NCBI RefSeq assembly: GCF_000011225.1 | Contig: NC_004432.1 | Location: 372,001-436,000 of the forward strand | Length of the DNA stretch: 64,000 nucleotides | Direction: 5' to 3' | Source of the DNA: Malacoplasma penetrans HF-2 | GTDB taxonomy: Bacteria > Bacillota_I > Bacilli_A > Mycoplasmatales > Mycoplasmoidaceae | Part shown: positions 22,387 to 32,775 of the stretch, piece after piece | How the letters are laid out: each line of letters starts with the position of its first letter | How positions within the stretch are numbered: the first letter of the stretch is position 1 | Made by a program: the position numbers and the translations under genes | Notes under the pieces: generated by a model | What the model was told of the DNA's origin: nothing | Databases searched by the model: none | What the model saw: the letters and a program-made list of their open reading frames with translations, nothing else

Positions 22387-23235
22387 ATGCCATTAAAAAC
22401 TGTTTATAACAAAGATTTTTTTATAAAAGATAATTGTATTCATTTATCAACAGATTACTTTACAAAGAATTTAACTAAATTTAAAAAAATTACTGGAAGT
22501 AGATTAGCTTCAATACTAAATAAAAACAAATATAATAGTCCTTTAAAAACTTGAATGATTATGACAAATCTTTACCAAGATGTAATGGATGATACTTTGT
22601 CATATGTTGGTAACACTATTGAACCAATGTTAAGAAATTATGTGGAAAAAAAGTTTGATATTACATACAAACAATATAATCCTTTCCAAGTTAAATGAGA
22701 TGTTTTTGCAGATAATGAAATATTTGGAGGAATTCCAGATGGAGAACCTGTTAATAAATCTGGTGAGTTTTTATATAACAAAAATTATCCAATGCTAGAA
22801 ATTAAGACTACTTCAATTGATTCATTTGTATATAAAAATGTAAATGGTGTTTTAACAATGCAAAAGGATGCTAATAATGTTCCTCTTGTTAAAACCCCTA
22901 ATGGAAAATTAGAGTCATGATTTAATGAAAAAAAACAATTGGTAATTCCAATAGAATACCAATTGCAACTTTGTTTATACATGTATTTAAGACAAGTTAA
23001 TTTAGGTTTATTTGTAATTGGTTTTTTAGAAAAAGAAGACTATGCTAAACCAATTGATTTTGATATTAATAATAGAAAAATAGAAACTGCTAAGATTAAT
23101 TTAGATATTAATAATTTTCAACCAATTATAGATACAGCTACTAATTGATACAACAAACATATAGCAACTGGTATTAGTCCTGAAATGACACCAGAAGACT
23201 TAAAATGATTTAATGAATTAATCCAAATGAATTAA
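22387..23235 (+). CDS. YqaJ-like / MAGa7180-type putative nuclease
   Basis: 282 residues. The pattern matches lambda-exonuclease/YqaJ folds: KITGSRLASIL near residue 35, GNTIEPMLRNYVEKKF (Glu ligand), FGGIPDGEP (Asp ligand), MLEIKTTS (Glu-x-Lys) and EYQLQLCLYMYL (Gln motif). The mollicute family of this type is annotated as a DNA-binding protein or nuclease (MPN551/MAGa7180); whether it works in repair or in degrading foreign DNA is not settled. No phage or helicase neighbour. Its last 4 bases overlap the convergent rpe gene. Several TGA codons encode Trp. Confidence 0.78.
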
Positions 23236-23882
23236 TCCAATAGTTTTTTTAATTCTTCAAATTTTTCTAAATTGTTAAATAAAAATGATCCTGTAACAAA
23301 GTGTGTTGCATCATCTTTACAAAGTAAAATTGTTTGGTCATTTATACCACCATCAATTTCTACTATTAAATTTTTATGAGATAGTTTTTTTATTTCTCTA
23401 ATTCTTATCTCACTATTTTCTATGTATTTTTGACCACCAAATCCAGGCTCAACACTCATAACTGTTATTTTGTCTGATATTTTTATTAGTGATTCATATT
23501 CTTTAAGTGAAGAATTTGGTTTAATTGCAATCCCTGCTTTTATGTTGTGTTTTTTTATTGTATTAATAATTGAAATAGATTCTTCAATTGTTTGAGCCTC
23601 ACAGTGAAATGTAATATATTTCACTTTTTTTGTTATTAGTTTGTCTACATAATGTGCTACATTTTCTACCATTAAGTGAGCACTAACATTACAACCTTTT
23701 TCTATTAAGTAATCTAAGAACTCTAAATTGTTAAAAGAAGTGTTTGGAACAAATTTATTATCCATTATGTCATAATGGATATCTTTAATATTATTTTTTA
23801 AACAAGATTCTAATTGTTCTTTAAATTTATTCTCATCTTTTTGATCAAGAGCTAGTACTGATAATTCAATAATTTTTTCCAT
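23232..23882 (-). CDS. rpe: Ribulose-phosphate 3-epimerase
   Basis: 216 residues, TIM barrel of the pentose phosphate pathway interconverting ribulose-5-phosphate and xylulose-5-phosphate. Signatures are HYDIMDNKFVPN (metal/catalytic Asp), VSAHLMV, ITFHCEA, MSVEPGFGGQKYI and VEIDGGIN. Normal length. The 3' end overlaps the convergent nuclease gene by 4 bases, with no terminator between them. The upstream gap to the divergent amidohydrolase gene is 112 bases. Confidence 0.93.
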   Translation of the reverse strand: MEKIIELSVLALDQKDENKFKEQLESCLKNNIKDIHYDIMDNKFVPNTSFNNLEFLDYLIEKGCNVSAHLMVENVAHYVDKLITKKVKYITFHCEAQTIEESISIINTIKKHNIKAGIAIKPNSSLKEYESLIKISDKITVMSVEPGFGGQKYIENSEIRIREIKKLSHKNLIVEIDGGINDQTILLCKDDATHFVTGSFLFNNLEKFEELKKLLD

Positions 23883-23994
23883 AATTTTTTCTTTCTTTAT
23901 AATTAACTTTATTTTATAAATAAACTTATTTAATTAATTAAATTCTTTTCAAAAAATTTAATTATGATAATTCTATTAACTAACTTTTATTAAC

Positions 23995-25560
23995 ATGGAA
24001 AATATCACACTTTTTTATAATGGAAAAATCTATCTAGGTTCTAAAAAATTTGGATATGGGTTTGAAATCAAAAACAATTGCTTTAATAAAATTTTTATTT
24101 CTGAACAACAGATAGATTTTAATAAGTATAAAAATAAAATAGATTTAAATAATCAGTTGGTGATTCCAGGATTAATTGATACACATATTCATATGCTATT
24201 AGCAGCAAAAAATAAAAATAATATAGATTTAAGCAAATCTAAGAATATTGATGAAATTAAAGAAGTTATTAATAAAAAAATATTTTCAGAAAATCCAAAA
24301 TTTATTTTTTGTGAAAATTTAAAATATGGTCTTTTATTAAACAAATTTGAATTAGACAAAATTAATGACAATATTCCAATTTTTATCTTTAAAAGTGATT
24401 TACACACTGCTTTTGTAAATACATGTGGTTTGAAGTTTTTAAACATATATGAAAAAAATATTGAGAGCAAAGTGGGTGGATTAATAGAATTGGGATTAGA
24501 TTTATTGCCTAATGGAATTCTTAGAGAATCTGCTTGTCAAATTATCAGAAATAAATTATCTGCATTTAATGACTTTGATTTAGATTTAAAAAATTTAAAA
24601 GAAATAAGTGATGAATTGATTAAGTATGGAATAACTAATGTTTTAATTTGTGATATTTTTGAAGGTAGTGATGATTACATTTATAAGCTATATGACAACT
24701 TAACAAATCAAGAAAAAACATTAAGAATAAATCATCAGATAGTTTTTTATGATTTAGAAAAATTGAAAGTATTTCTTGAAAACCATAAAAATGATGAACC
24801 CAATGAATTTAATAAAATTAGTGATATAAAGATTTTTAATGATGGATCAATTGGTTCAAAAACAGCTCATATTTCTTCTTGCTATTTAAATGACACAAAT
24901 AATTGTGGAATTCAAAATTATAGTAAGAATGATTTAATGAATGTTTTTGAAATTGCTGATGCTTATAAAAAGCAAGTAGCAATTCATTCAATTGGTGATC
25001 AATCAAGTAAAACATGTATTGAAGCATTAAAAGATAAAAGCAATAAGAATGCTAATAGACATAAAATTGTTCATTTCCAATTGTTTGATAAGTGCTTAAT
25101 GAAAGAAGTAATCAATCATAAAATATTGTTATCTGTTCAACCATGTTTTTTAGAAAGTGATTTAAATATTTTAAGTGATTACCTTGATAGTAGTTTTTCA
25201 TTAGACTCATATAAATTTAATGAGATCAATAAATTAAATGATAATTTAGTTTCTTTTTCTACTGATGCTCCAGTTTGTAGTTTTAATCCTTGATTAAATA
25301 TTTATTATGCAATAACAGGAAATCAAATAAATAAATCAAAAAGAGAAGAATGATCATTTGATATTTATGAAGCTATTAAATGTTATACAGAAAATGGTGC
25401 TTATTCTATGTTTGAAGAAAACACTAGAGGGAAAATAAAAAAAGATTATTTAGCTGATTTCATAATTTTAAATCAAGATATTTTTGGATTAAAAAATGAG
25501 AAAGAAATATTAAATACAAAAGTTTTACATAGTTATATAAATGGTAAAAAAATATTTTAA
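23995..25560 (+). CDS. Amidohydrolase family 3 (YtcJ-like) protein
   Basis: 521 residues. The metal-dependent hydrolase signature LVIPGLIDTHIHM has the HxH pair near residue 65. Further family landmarks are KSDLHTAFVN, DGSIGSKTAH, AIHSIGDQSS and SFSTDAPV, matching the YtcJ subgroup with an N-terminal beta-sandwich. The substrate is unknown; relatives act on N-substituted amides. The gene continues past a TGA at 25291 region that must be Trp, which restores the C-terminal beta-sandwich (KKDYLADFIIL). No SD is visible upstream. The permease gene at 25613 follows after 52 bases. Confidence 0.85.
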
Positions 25561-25612
25561 TTTACACTGAATTCATTTATAAATATATTGTTAATTTAAA
25601 AATATATTTATT

Positions 25613-26605
25613 ATGAATAATTTTTTATTGAACTCATTAAATTGTTTAAAAGCAAATTACAAAAAAAGTATTAATTTCTTTAATGGAAGTTTACCTTTAA
25701 TAAAACTTATTAACCAATCTTTTTGAAAAAATTTCTTTGGTCCATTTTTTGCTTTTATTTTTCCATTAATCTTTATAGTGATTCTTGGATTGATATTAGG
25801 TTATACATCTATTCTTGCGGGCTCATTAGCAATTTCTCCAGTTTCAATTACTTTATCATCAATGCCTCAATTATTTTTTGAATTTAAAAATTCATCATTA
25901 TTAAAAAGAATTGGAGCAACACCTATTAAACCATCTCTATTTATTTTTATTGGTATTGCATATTATTTTGTTGTGGTGTTTATTTCAATTATTTGATGTA
26001 TTCTTTTTGCTTTATTAATTTTTGGTATTAAAAATTGAGATGTTGGTTCTCAAGCTTTTGGTACAACAGTTTTAAATCCAAGTTTTAAAACAGTTTTAGA
26101 GACTGTAAATTGACCAGGATTTATTTTTGGTGAAATCACACTATTAATAATTGGGTTATTGTTTGGAATGTTTATGGTTTCAACTTGTAAATCAATTATA
26201 TCTATTCAAGCAATTGGTATTTCTTTTATAATTCTTTCTGAATTTTTATGTGCTATGGTTTTACCATTGGCTTCAGTGAAAAATATTAGTGGTCTTTGAT
26301 ATGTAGGTTATGTTTTAACTCCATTCAAATTTAGTACTAATTTAATTTTAGAATCATGAAATGGTAACTTTATGGGTTATGGAATGAATGGAAATAACTT
26401 ATCTTTACTATTTGAAAAATCTAACATATTTGATATTAATTCTTCTTTTTTCACAACTCCTTTTGCAACATCATCTGCTGATGTTAATAGTAGAGTTTTA
26501 GTTTTAGATAAAACTGAAAAAGTTTTATCTTTAACATTACCTTTTGTATGAATGATTGGATTCTTTGTTTTATCTATTAAGAATTTCAAATGAAGTACAA
26601 GATAA
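25613..26605 (+). CDS. ABC-2-type transporter permease
   Basis: 330 residues, six predicted membrane helices, including PFFAFIFPLIFIVILGLILG, PSLFIFIGIAYYFVVVFISII, IFGEITLLIIGLLFGMFM and SIQAIGISFIILSEFLCAMV. The pattern RIGATPIKPSLFI after the first helices is the usual ABC-2 cytoplasmic segment. An outer loop of about 60 residues lies before the last helix. Followed after 16 bases by its likely ATPase. Cargo unknown. Confidence 0.85.
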
Positions 26606-26621
26606 ATGGAGTTGTATAAGT

Positions 26622-27470
26622 ATGATTAATTTTAGAAAAAATAAAAATAAATCATTATCAGTGGACTTAAACCAAATTAATGACAAAGTTCTTCTTGAAA
26701 AGATGTCTCACACTAAGAGCAATGATAATGCTAAAAAGTTTATTACTTATAAACCTAATCCAAATGGTAAAAAGATTATAGAAATAAAAAATTTAAACAA
26801 GTCTTTTAACAGAAACAAAAATCATGTTTTAAAAAATATCTCAATAGATCTTTATGAAAATGAACATACTGCAATCTTAGGTGGTAATGGAGCTGGTAAA
26901 ACAACATTGGTTGAAATTCTTGCTGGGATTACAAAAGCTGATGAAGGTGAAATTAATTACTTATATGAATATAAAAATAGTTTTCAAGAAAAAATAGGAA
27001 TCCAATTTCAAGATTCAAGTTATCCTAAAGGACTATCAGTTAAAGACATTATTAGTTTTATTCTTGATATTTTTAAAAGTGATTTAAACAAAGATGAATT
27101 AAATGCACTAATAAAAATATTTGGTATTGATGAATTCTATAATAAAAAAGCTAATTCATTATCTGGTGGCCAGTCCCAAAGATTAAATTGCTTACTATCA
27201 ATTTTACATAAACCAAGTTTTCTGATTTTAGATGAATTATCCACTGGACTTGATGTCACTATAAAAAGTAATATTAAATCTTTTATTAAAGAATTTGCTA
27301 AAGAAAATAAAATAACACTATTACTTGTAAGTCACGATATGGATGAAATCCAATACTTATCTCAAAGAATTATTATTTTAAAAAATGGTGAGATTTTTGT
27401 TGATGCAAAACTTGAAGATATCATTAAAGAATTTGGTAGTTTAACTGAATGCATGGACATGTATATTTAG
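26622..27470 (+). CDS. ABC transporter ATP-binding protein
   Basis: 282 residues. The ATPase begins near residue 45 (IIEIKNLNKSFNR) after a short basic N-terminus. Walker A GGNGAGKTTL, Q-loop IQFQDSSY, signature LSGGQSQRL, Walker B LILDELSTGLD and switch His in VSHDMDE are complete. Start ATG 26622 is preceded by GGAG; a longer in-frame start at 26556 would overlap the permease gene. It pairs with the permease at 25613 as a second ABC-2-type exporter. Confidence 0.9.
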   Translation: MINFRKNKNKSLSVDLNQINDKVLLEKMSHTKSNDNAKKFITYKPNPNGKKIIEIKNLNKSFNRNKNHVLKNISIDLYENEHTAILGGNGAGKTTLVEILAGITKADEGEINYLYEYKNSFQEKIGIQFQDSSYPKGLSVKDIISFILDIFKSDLNKDELNALIKIFGIDEFYNKKANSLSGGQSQRLNCLLSILHKPSFLILDELSTGLDVTIKSNIKSFIKEFAKENKITLLLVSHDMDEIQYLSQRIIILKNGEIFVDAKLEDIIKEFGSLTECMDMYI

Positions 27471-27577
27471 TTTTGTTTTTAAACATTTTTAAAAACTATC
27501 TTTAAAGTTTTGGCATAAGTTTTTTGGTTTATTTATTAGACTATTTAATAAAAAATAAATAGATTTAAAATAAAGGT

Positions 27578-29251
27578 ATGAAGACAGATTTATTAGAAAA
27601 GTTTAAAAAGAAAAATAAAAGGTTAACTAGAAATCTTTTGTGATTTTCTGTTGCTTCTTTATCTGCTGTTACTGTTTCTTGTGCAACAGTGGGTGTTATT
27701 TTTTCTTTAGAACAAAAAAATGGTAATAGCTCTAATATTCCTAATGATAATTCTAACAATCAAGGAACTAATAGACCAGATTCTTCACTTTTACCAAAAG
27801 GGTATGCTTATGCTACAAACACAACAAGCGAAGAAGTAAACCAATATAGTATTGATCACAATAAAAAGAACTTTTTCAACTATCCAGTTTATAGTGATTT
27901 CAAAGGAAATAGAACTGTTAGTTTAAAAGCAGATGGGTCACCATCTAGAAACTATACTGAAAGCCCTGAAATAACAGGTGGGAATTTTAGTTTAAAAAAT
28001 GTTTTAAAAACAGATAAACATGCACAACTTGCTAAACAAGTTTATAGTGTAGGTTTTCATAATGGAACTGAAACAATTGGAACAGCATGGATATTAGACT
28101 ATAAATTAACTAGTGACAATTCTTATCCATTGACTTGATACTTTGGTACAAATGCCCATGTAATAGATGATTTAAAAGTAAAGGATGATAAACTATATCC
28201 TGAAAAATTTGGAACATGAGATCCAAGTGCAACTGGGGACAATAAATTTAGAACAACAAATACAGCAGCTATTTCATTATGACAACTTGCTAACCCAGAA
28301 AAAGACAAAACATACAAAAATAACTCATCAAACCCAGATTGAAAAGAAACAAGAATAAATTTATCTAATCCTAAACCAGATTCTAATTACCCAAGCACTT
28401 ATCCTACATATGAAGGTTTTTATAATGATAATCCTCCAGTTAAAACTGTTTTTCAAGGATATGATTTTTTATCTGTATCGCCAAGTGACTCTTCTATTAA
28501 CTCTTATTCAAACAAAGAAGAATATGCAGATTTTGCTGTATTTGAATTGACATTTCCAGATGTAGAAACAGCTAAAACTACAACAAATAGCTATGCTGAT
28601 TGAGATGAGTCATTAAAGTTTAAATACCATAAAGAAGATCTTGTTAAAAATCCTAGTTTAAAAACTGAACACGTATATGAAATTGGATATCCTCTAGCCC
28701 GTTCTACAGAAACAAATGCTTATAGAGATATTTCTTCCAATGTTAATTCAGTAGATGCTTTTGCAGGTGGTTATGGTTTATCTAAAAGTGTTCACTACAA
28801 TACTTTCAGTAATTTTTCAGGTGCCTTTGATGGTTTAATTGCAATGCCTTGATTTGGATATAGCTATGAATATGTTGATAATACACAACCTTTAATTAGT
28901 GCCAAGAAATCAACTGCTTATAGTACTTATGGATTAATATATGCTGTAACTAATGGACAGATGGAAGGTGGGTCTAGTGGTGGCTTATTAGTAGATGACA
29001 ATGGATATGCTTTAGGTATTCATTTTGGTTCTGACAAAAATGCTGCTGTTGGAAGTTCTCAAGCCTTTTATAGTAGTGGATATGATTATAAAGGATATTA
29101 TGGCAACCATAACTTACCTCAATATGATTTAATAAGAGGAGGTTATCCTCTTCAAAAAAATTCTTATTTTGATGGGTTGGTTAAACTATATGGTAAGGAT
29201 AGTAACTTCAAAACTAGATTATTTCCAAATGGATTAACAAGTAGAAATTAA
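27578..29251 (+). CDS. DUF31-family S1-like serine protease, second copy
   Basis: 557 residues, paralogue of the gene at 5857. A basic N-terminus and hydrophobic segment (about 21-46) hold a Cys in TVSCATVG; it is a poor lipobox because hydrophobic residues continue after it. An Asn/Ser-rich linker follows. The triad is His194 in GTNAHVI, Asp318 in YADFAVFEL and Ser467 in GGSSGGLLV, with the second-glycine context LGIHFG. Both paralogues share the C-terminal LYGKD-F-PNG pattern. Predicted surface protease; target unknown. AAAGG precedes the ATG. Confidence 0.87.
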
Positions 29252-29312
29252 GTGATAAACTAAATTTTTGGTTAGAAAATAACAATAAATTTTTGTTAAT
29301 TTCATATAACTT

Positions 29313-29345
29313 AGTGATAAAATTTTAAGTTTATCACTTTTTTAC
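29313..29345 (+). terminator. Terminator of the second DUF31 gene
   Basis: AGTGATAA (29313-29320) pairs with TTATCACT (29330-29337) before a T run. A second upstream arm, AAGTGATAAACT at 29250-29261 overlapping the stop codon, can pair with the same right arm, so two alternative hairpins are possible. Confidence 0.75.
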
Positions 29346-29407
29346 TGTTTTTAAAAATGGTAGAATTAAAATAGTGTTTTCATATTTATATATAAGAAGG
29401 CTTTATT

Positions 29408-30544
29408 ATGTTTAAAAAATGATTTGGTAAAAAGAAGAATGATGATCAATTTATTGAAAGAGATGAATGATTACAACGTGATTATATTTTAGTTCCTAAT
29501 GAAACTACACCAGATGATTTAACTGAGTATCAAAAACTGATAGTTTTAAGAAAACCAGAAGGTGAAAAAAGATGTGTTGTTGATTATTCGTTATCTTTTA
29601 ATGATGTAGATAGATTACAACAAGATTCAATTATTGGTGAAGCTGATTTATTTGATGAAAATTTAAAAAGAGTTATTCCAACATATTTGAACACTAAGAA
29701 AAATGATTTTGATCTAGACAATCTTGATGAAAATGAATTAAGTGAAATGTCTTTAACTCTAAGAGATACTTTTAATGAATTAAAACTTACGGAAGCAGAT
29801 TTCAAAGAAGTATCAATTAAAGAATACAAACAAGATATTCCAATTTTAAAAACTGATAACTTAATTGGAAAAGTGTTGAAAGATAAAATGACTATTTTTC
29901 AATATGAACAAGAAAAAAGAAAACAAGCTATTCAAAGAGATCAAAATAAAGCTCCAGATGTTGATGATATTGATGGTGTAGATATCTTAACTGATTTTGA
30001 CTTAGAAATAAGAGATACTTGAAAAGATGTTGTAGCTTACTTTGAAAGAGAAGAATCAATTGAAAAGAGATTAAGAATAAGTGATGAAGATGCAACACTT
30101 TCACCATTCTATGTATCAAAGATTCAACCTTTATTCAGAAACTTTATTGATGTAAACTTCTCAGAAATGAAGCAAGCATCTAGTTTAACTTCAATCTATG
30201 AAACTGCACAAGAATGATATGAAGATAAAGCTGGAATGTATACAGATGAAATAACAAGTGATGGCGAAGAACAATTCATAGACTTAAATAAAAGAATTTC
30301 TGAAGATCCTGAAATTGTTATGAATGATATTTTTGGCGAACAAGAATCTGAAGTTATTGAACAACCTAAAACTCTTTCATTCTTCAAAAATGAAGTTACT
30401 GCAAATCGTGGTTATCATAGTCCTACTGAACATGATCCTAAATATGTTCAGTTCTACAAATCAAATAGAAACTTTGTATATGAAAAAGTTATTCTTGATA
30501 AAAAAAGAGGAATTTTCAATATAAGAAAGAAAACTCCTGCTTAG
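29408..30544 (+). CDS. Hypothetical acidic cytoplasmic protein
   Basis: Not recognised. 378 residues, no signal peptide or membrane segment. It begins MFKKWFGKKK, then is rich in Asp and Glu, with helical stretches (DENELSEMSLTLRDTFNEL and FQYEQEKRKQAIQRDQNKAP). The C-terminal 45 residues turn basic (FYKSNRNFVYEKVILDKKRG). Length and composition suggest a structural or scaffold-like protein, but nothing in the sequence fixes a function. It has its own terminator. Three TGA codons encode Trp. Confidence 0.7.
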
Positions 30545-30556
30545 AATTATTAAATT

Positions 30557-30600
30557 AAAAAAACATCAGATGGATGATATTAAGTCACCTGATGTTTTTA
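30557..30600 (+). terminator. Terminator of the acidic hypothetical gene
   Basis: Stem AAAACATCAG with CTGATGTTTT and a T run. Confidence 0.85.
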
Positions 30601-30952
30601 TATTTAAGTATTATATAACAATTAATTTTTAAATTATTTTTAGGAATTAAAACTATAAAATTTATTTAGCAATTTTCTATGCACTCTGTTGTTATAGTAA
30701 AATTTGCTTATATTGTTTTTGGGTTTTTATTCTAATAAAATCATATTGTATATGACTTTTATTATTTAAACATAAAGAGATTGATTTAACAACATTTCAT
30801 AGTTGAAGCATTTTTCCTTTCAAATTTATTTGATTATCTTAATACATGCAAATTGACTCTTTACCGTTTGATGCTTCAAATTTTGGGGCATTGACTGCTG
30901 TTTAAAATGGTATGTTTACTAGTAACTATTATTTTAAATTAATTATTTTATT

Positions 30953-31019
30953 TAGTCGGAGTCGTATACAAAGTATAGCTGTGTGCATAGCGGGGTCTGT
31001 AGAAATACAGACTTTTTTT
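30953..31019 (+). ncRNA. Small structured RNA candidate
   Basis: Three adjacent hairpins: TATAC-aaa-GTATA (30965-30977), GCTGT-gtgc-ATAGC (30978-30991) and GTCTGTA-gaaa-TACAGAC (30995-31012) followed by TTTTTTT. The GC content of this patch is well above its surroundings. It has no open frame. It is not an SRP RNA (no GGAAGG loop) or tRNA. The 5' end is a guess. Confidence 0.45.
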
Positions 31020-31033
31020 ATTTTGTAAAAAGA

Positions 31034-31063
31034 AAAAAGATATCTTATTAAAGATATCTTTTA
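31034..31063 (-). terminator. Terminator of the NAD(P)-binding protein gene
   Basis: AAAAGATATCTT pairs with AAGATATCTTTT; on the minus strand it is followed by T-rich sequence. Confidence 0.75.
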
Positions 31064-31079
31064 ATGTTTTGTTCAAATT

Positions 31080-31709
31080 TTATTTACCAAGAACACTAAT
31101 TCTTTTTTGTATGTTATTTCCTTTAACTGCTTCATCAATTGTAGCAATTGCAAAATCAGCATAACTCATAGCACTTACACCTTTACTGTTTAAAGTAAAT
31201 TCTTCTCCAGCTAAAATATATTCTCCAGTTCTAGCACCTTCTGCTTGAAAATCAGCTGGTGGACTTATATAAGTTCATCTTACATCATTTCTTTTTCTTA
31301 AAGCTTCCAATGAGTTTCCTGTTGCAATAGCAACTGGTTTAAAAATATCTGGGAAATCTGGTGTTTCTAATAAAGTAAGAGTATGTTCTGGATTTACATA
31401 TAAGCTACCAGCACCACCTACTACTATAAGACGTGTTTTAGTGTTGCTTAATAAATCTGCTAATTTCATTAAAGATTTAGTGTGAAGTTCTAATGTATCT
31501 TCTGTTCATGCAGCAAAAGCATCAATCACTACATCAAAACCTTTAAAATCTTCTTTTGTTAAATCAAATAAATCTTTTTGAATAAATTTAGGGGCAATAC
31601 TTTTGTTTTCTTTTCTTGCAACACCTGTAACATCAAGTCCTCTTTGTACTGCTTCTTTAACAATAAGTTGACCTGATCTACCATTTGAACCAATTCCAGC
31701 AATTTTCAT
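31080..31709 (-). CDS. NAD(P)-binding oxidoreductase, YwnB-like
   Basis: 209 residues, Rossmann fold of the atypical short-chain dehydrogenase group (NmrA/YwnB). The nucleotide-binding loop GIGSNGRSGQLI is at the N-terminus; GFDVVIDAFAAW, RLIVVGGAGSLYV and DVRWTYISPPADF follow as in YwnB-type proteins. The catalytic activity of this group is poorly defined. It is transcribed in the same direction as the Rrf2-family gene upstream, like ywnA-ywnB of Bacillus subtilis. Two TGTAA-N9-TTACA sites lie in its promoter. One TGA-coded Trp occurs at 31503 and one at 31272 region. Confidence 0.85.
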
Positions 31710-31735
31710 TTTTTTAAAATCTCCTTATTTTTAGA

Positions 31736-31754
31736 TGTAATAATGATTATTACA
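31736..31754 (-). promoter_or_regulatory. Rrf2-type operator 1
   Basis: Perfect 19-bp palindrome, TGTAATAAT-G-ATTATTACA, 27 bases before the ATG of the YwnB-like gene. Confidence 0.65.
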
Positions 31755-31777
31755 ATACAAGATTAACACTCATTGGA

Positions 31778-31796
31778 TGTAATGTCAACAGTTACA
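31778..31796 (-). promoter_or_regulatory. Rrf2-type operator 2
   Basis: TGTAA-tgtcaacag-TTACA, the same 19-bp geometry as operator 1, 42 bases further upstream of the YwnB-like gene. Confidence 0.55.
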
Positions 31797-31810
31797 ACAA
31801 AAAAATATTA

Positions 31811-31851
31811 AAAAAAAGCATGTTAGATATTTAATTCATCACATGCTTTTA
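31811..31851 (-). terminator. Terminator of the Rrf2-family gene
   Basis: AAAAGCATGT pairs with ACATGCTTTT; T-rich downstream on the minus strand. It separates the regulator transcript from the YwnB-like gene. Confidence 0.8.
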
Positions 31852-31858
31852 TTTATCT

Positions 31859-32290
31859 TTACTTTATAAACTTTTTTAAATCATTAATAACTTGATCTAA
31901 AGTTATTTTTTTTAATTCATCTTCTAAGGCTTTTTGCACTTGTTCTAATTTATCATCTAGTATGTTATGAATATTTTTCCCTACTGGGCACTCTTGATTA
32001 GGATTTTCATGAAAGTGGAATAGTTTACCCTTTTCAATACATTCAACAGCTTTATAAATATCTAAAAAAGATATTTGATCAAGTGGTTTAGCAATAGAAG
32101 AACCCCCTGATCCTCTTTGGACCTCTATAAGTCCTGATGATTTTAGTTGTAATAATATTTTTCTTATAATAACAGGGTTTACATTTGTGCTAGAAGCTAA
32201 AAACTCACTTGTTATCTTATGATCCTCTTCAAATGTTTTGATACAAACAAAGATATGAATAGCAATTGTAAAACGACTAGATATTTGCAT
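31859..32290 (-). CDS. Rrf2-family transcriptional regulator, YwnA-like
   Basis: 143 residues. The Rrf2 winged helix begins MQISSRFTIAIHIFVCI, with the helix-turn-helix ITSEFLASSTNVNPVIIRKIL and the wing GLIEVQRGSGGSSIAKPL. One Cys (ECPVGKN) occurs where iron-sulfur Rrf2 proteins have three, so it is more like the cluster-free YwnA group. Together with the YwnB-like gene it forms a known pair. Sites with the geometry TGTA-N11-TACA lie before both genes, suggesting autoregulation. Confidence 0.88.
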   Translation of the reverse strand: MQISSRFTIAIHIFVCIKTFEEDHKITSEFLASSTNVNPVIIRKILLQLKSSGLIEVQRGSGGSSIAKPLDQISFLDIYKAVECIEKGKLFHFHENPNQECPVGKNIHNILDDKLEQVQKALEDELKKITLDQVINDLKKFIK

Positions 32291-32337
32291 ATAATAAATC
32301 CCTATGAATTATTAATTACATTATAATGCTTAGATGT

Positions 32338-32356
32338 TGTATTAATAAAGATTACA
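32338..32356 (-). promoter_or_regulatory. Rrf2-type operator 3, upstream of the regulator gene
   Basis: TGTAT-N9-TTACA, 19 bp, one mismatch from the two sites at 31736 and 31778. It lies 48 bases before the Rrf2-family ATG. The rest of 32291-32620 contains no gene, only AT-rich sequence with the tRNA promoter region. Confidence 0.5.
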
Positions 32357-32620
32357 ACTAAATATATTCTTTATTCAATTTTATAACCATGAAATTGAGT
32401 GGATATTGTAAACTACAAATTAACATTTTTTTAATTTCTAATATTTAAATATAAAAATGCAAAAAATATTTTAAATTTAGATGAGTTCTATATTAATATA
32501 TAAATGTATGTTTGGTTTTTTCAATTCAGAAAAAATAAAAATAACATATTTTGATTAAAAAGTTAAATTTTTTATAAAGATATAAAAAATTAATAATATA
32601 ATAATATAGTTACTTGTAAT

Positions 32621-32696
32621 GCGCCTGTAGCTCAGTGGATAGAGCATGCGCCTTCTAAGCGCAGGGTCAGGAGTTCGAATCTCTTCAGGCGCGCCA
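32621..32696 (+). tRNA. tRNA-Arg (anticodon TCT)
   Basis: Cloverleaf with acceptor GCGCCTG/CAGGCGC, D-arm GCTCAGTGGATAGAGC, anticodon arm TGCGC-CTTCTAA-GCGCA (anticodon TCT), T-arm with GTTCGAATC and encoded CCA. It reads AGA/AGG, the main Arg codons here. Confidence 0.97.
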
Positions 32697-32705
32697 TTTA
32701 TAACT

Positions 32706-32745
32706 AAATCTCTTATTTTGGTAAAAAATAAGAGATTTTTTTATT
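32706..32745 (+). terminator. Terminator of the tRNA gene
   Basis: AATCTCTTATTTT pairs with AAAATAAGAGATT, then a T run. Confidence 0.88.
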
Positions 32746-32775
32746 TTTGTGGATTACTAATATATTATTTTATTA

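Larger units (their letters stand above)
30601..31079. other. Gene-free stretch with an inverted repeat and a small-RNA candidate
   Basis: No open frame with a credible start. A 9-bp inverted repeat, TTGAAGCAT (30803-30811) and ATGCTTCAA (30871-30879), flanks 59 bases that contain TTGACT. The small-RNA candidate and the two terminators to its right are listed separately. Confidence 0.5.

Noticed and set aside
27578-27700. Lipobox at the Cys in TVSCATVG of the second DUF31 protein
   Set aside because: Hydrophobic residues continue past the Cys and position -3 is Thr, so an uncleaved anchor is more likely.
30803-30879. Possible invertible promoter between the 9-bp repeats TTGAAGCAT and ATGCTTCAA
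   Set aside because: No gene begins close on either side in the needed orientation: the left gene ends here and the right neighbour is a minus-strand gene end. Repeats of 9 bp are expected by chance in AT-rich DNA.
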